The position numbers and the translations under genes are program-made. The notes under the pieces are model-generated. The model saw only the letters and a program-made list of their open reading frames with translations, ran no database searches and had not been told where the DNA came from. From JBMOKT01 sp049323895 (lineage in GTDB: Bacteria; Bacillota; Peptococcia; Peptococcales; BICA1-8), in NCBI GenBank assembly GCA_049323895.1, contig JBMOKT010000022.1:1-64000 (forward strand): a stretch of 64,000 nt of DNA. The letters run 5' to 3'. Positions within the stretch are counted from its first letter, which is position 1, and every line of letters starts with the position of its first letter. Shown one piece after another: positions 63,955-64,000 of this stretch.

Positions 63955-64000
63955 CTAGTTGAGTGGATGTCGAAATATGTAGGAAAGAGGGGGAAAAGCA

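Overview
The window is about 64 kb of low-GC DNA from an anaerobic, endospore-forming member of the Firmicutes, most likely a Clostridia/Peptococcaceae-type organism. Sporulation genes (spoIIR, yabG, a CotF-type coat protein, a SPOCS/LysM protein, a SleB-type hydrolase) and the Bacillus-like order metG-tatD-yabE-rnmV-ksgA...yabG-veg point to a spore former. Ferredoxin-dependent 2-oxoacid oxidoreductase, oxygen-sensitive 4-hydroxybutyryl-CoA dehydratase, radical SAM enzymes and a molybdenum respiratory reductase point to strict anaerobiosis.

Region 1 (1-9.7 kb) is an anaerobic respiration module. A candidate Moco/Tuco riboswitch faces left out of the window. Then come arrA-arrB-arrD-arrC-like genes (catalytic Mo-bisMGD subunit with a Tat signal, FeS subunit, TorD chaperone, NrfD anchor), a three-component sensor (PhnD-like lipoprotein, HisKA_3 kinase, NarL-type regulator) and a radical SAM/SPASM protein. 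The active-site spacing of the large subunit fits the arsenate respiratory reductase family.

Region 2 (10-18.1 kb) holds a small membrane protein, a ZIP metal transporter, the FMN-riboswitch-controlled ribD-ribE-ribBA-ribH operon, and an arsR-arsP-like cluster with a CxxC thioredoxin-like protein and a DUF2703 protein. Region 3 (18.3-24.1 kb) has a lone receiver, a small unknown protein, a two-domain KaiC-like ATPase and a large histidine kinase, followed by a DUF401 permease.

Region 4 (24.1-37.3 kb) is a minus-strand catabolic block. From its promoter it reads: four-subunit 2-oxoacid:ferredoxin oxidoreductase, 4-hydroxybutyryl-CoA dehydratase, thiolase, 3-hydroxybutyryl-CoA dehydrogenase and crotonase. 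A TRAP transporter and sugar-acid dehydratases (UxaA, DgoD) follow. Together these give a route from 4-hydroxybutyryl-CoA to acetyl-CoA plus sugar-acid uptake and dehydration.

Region 5 (37.3-49.4 kb) holds a coat protein, a MATE/MarR pair and nitrogen assimilation: a glutamate synthase split into five genes, and glnA. Upstream of glnA is an ANTAR-type regulator, and the glnA leader can fold as a terminator with an overlapping hexaloop hairpin. Region 6 (49.4-64 kb) is the sporulation, envelope and housekeeping block. It includes a secreted protein with four CAP domains, a 136-bp folding repeat, and metG behind a Met-specific T-box. A sigma-A promoter at the right edge probably drives abrB. 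Several intergenic spaces carry short degenerate repeat phrases.
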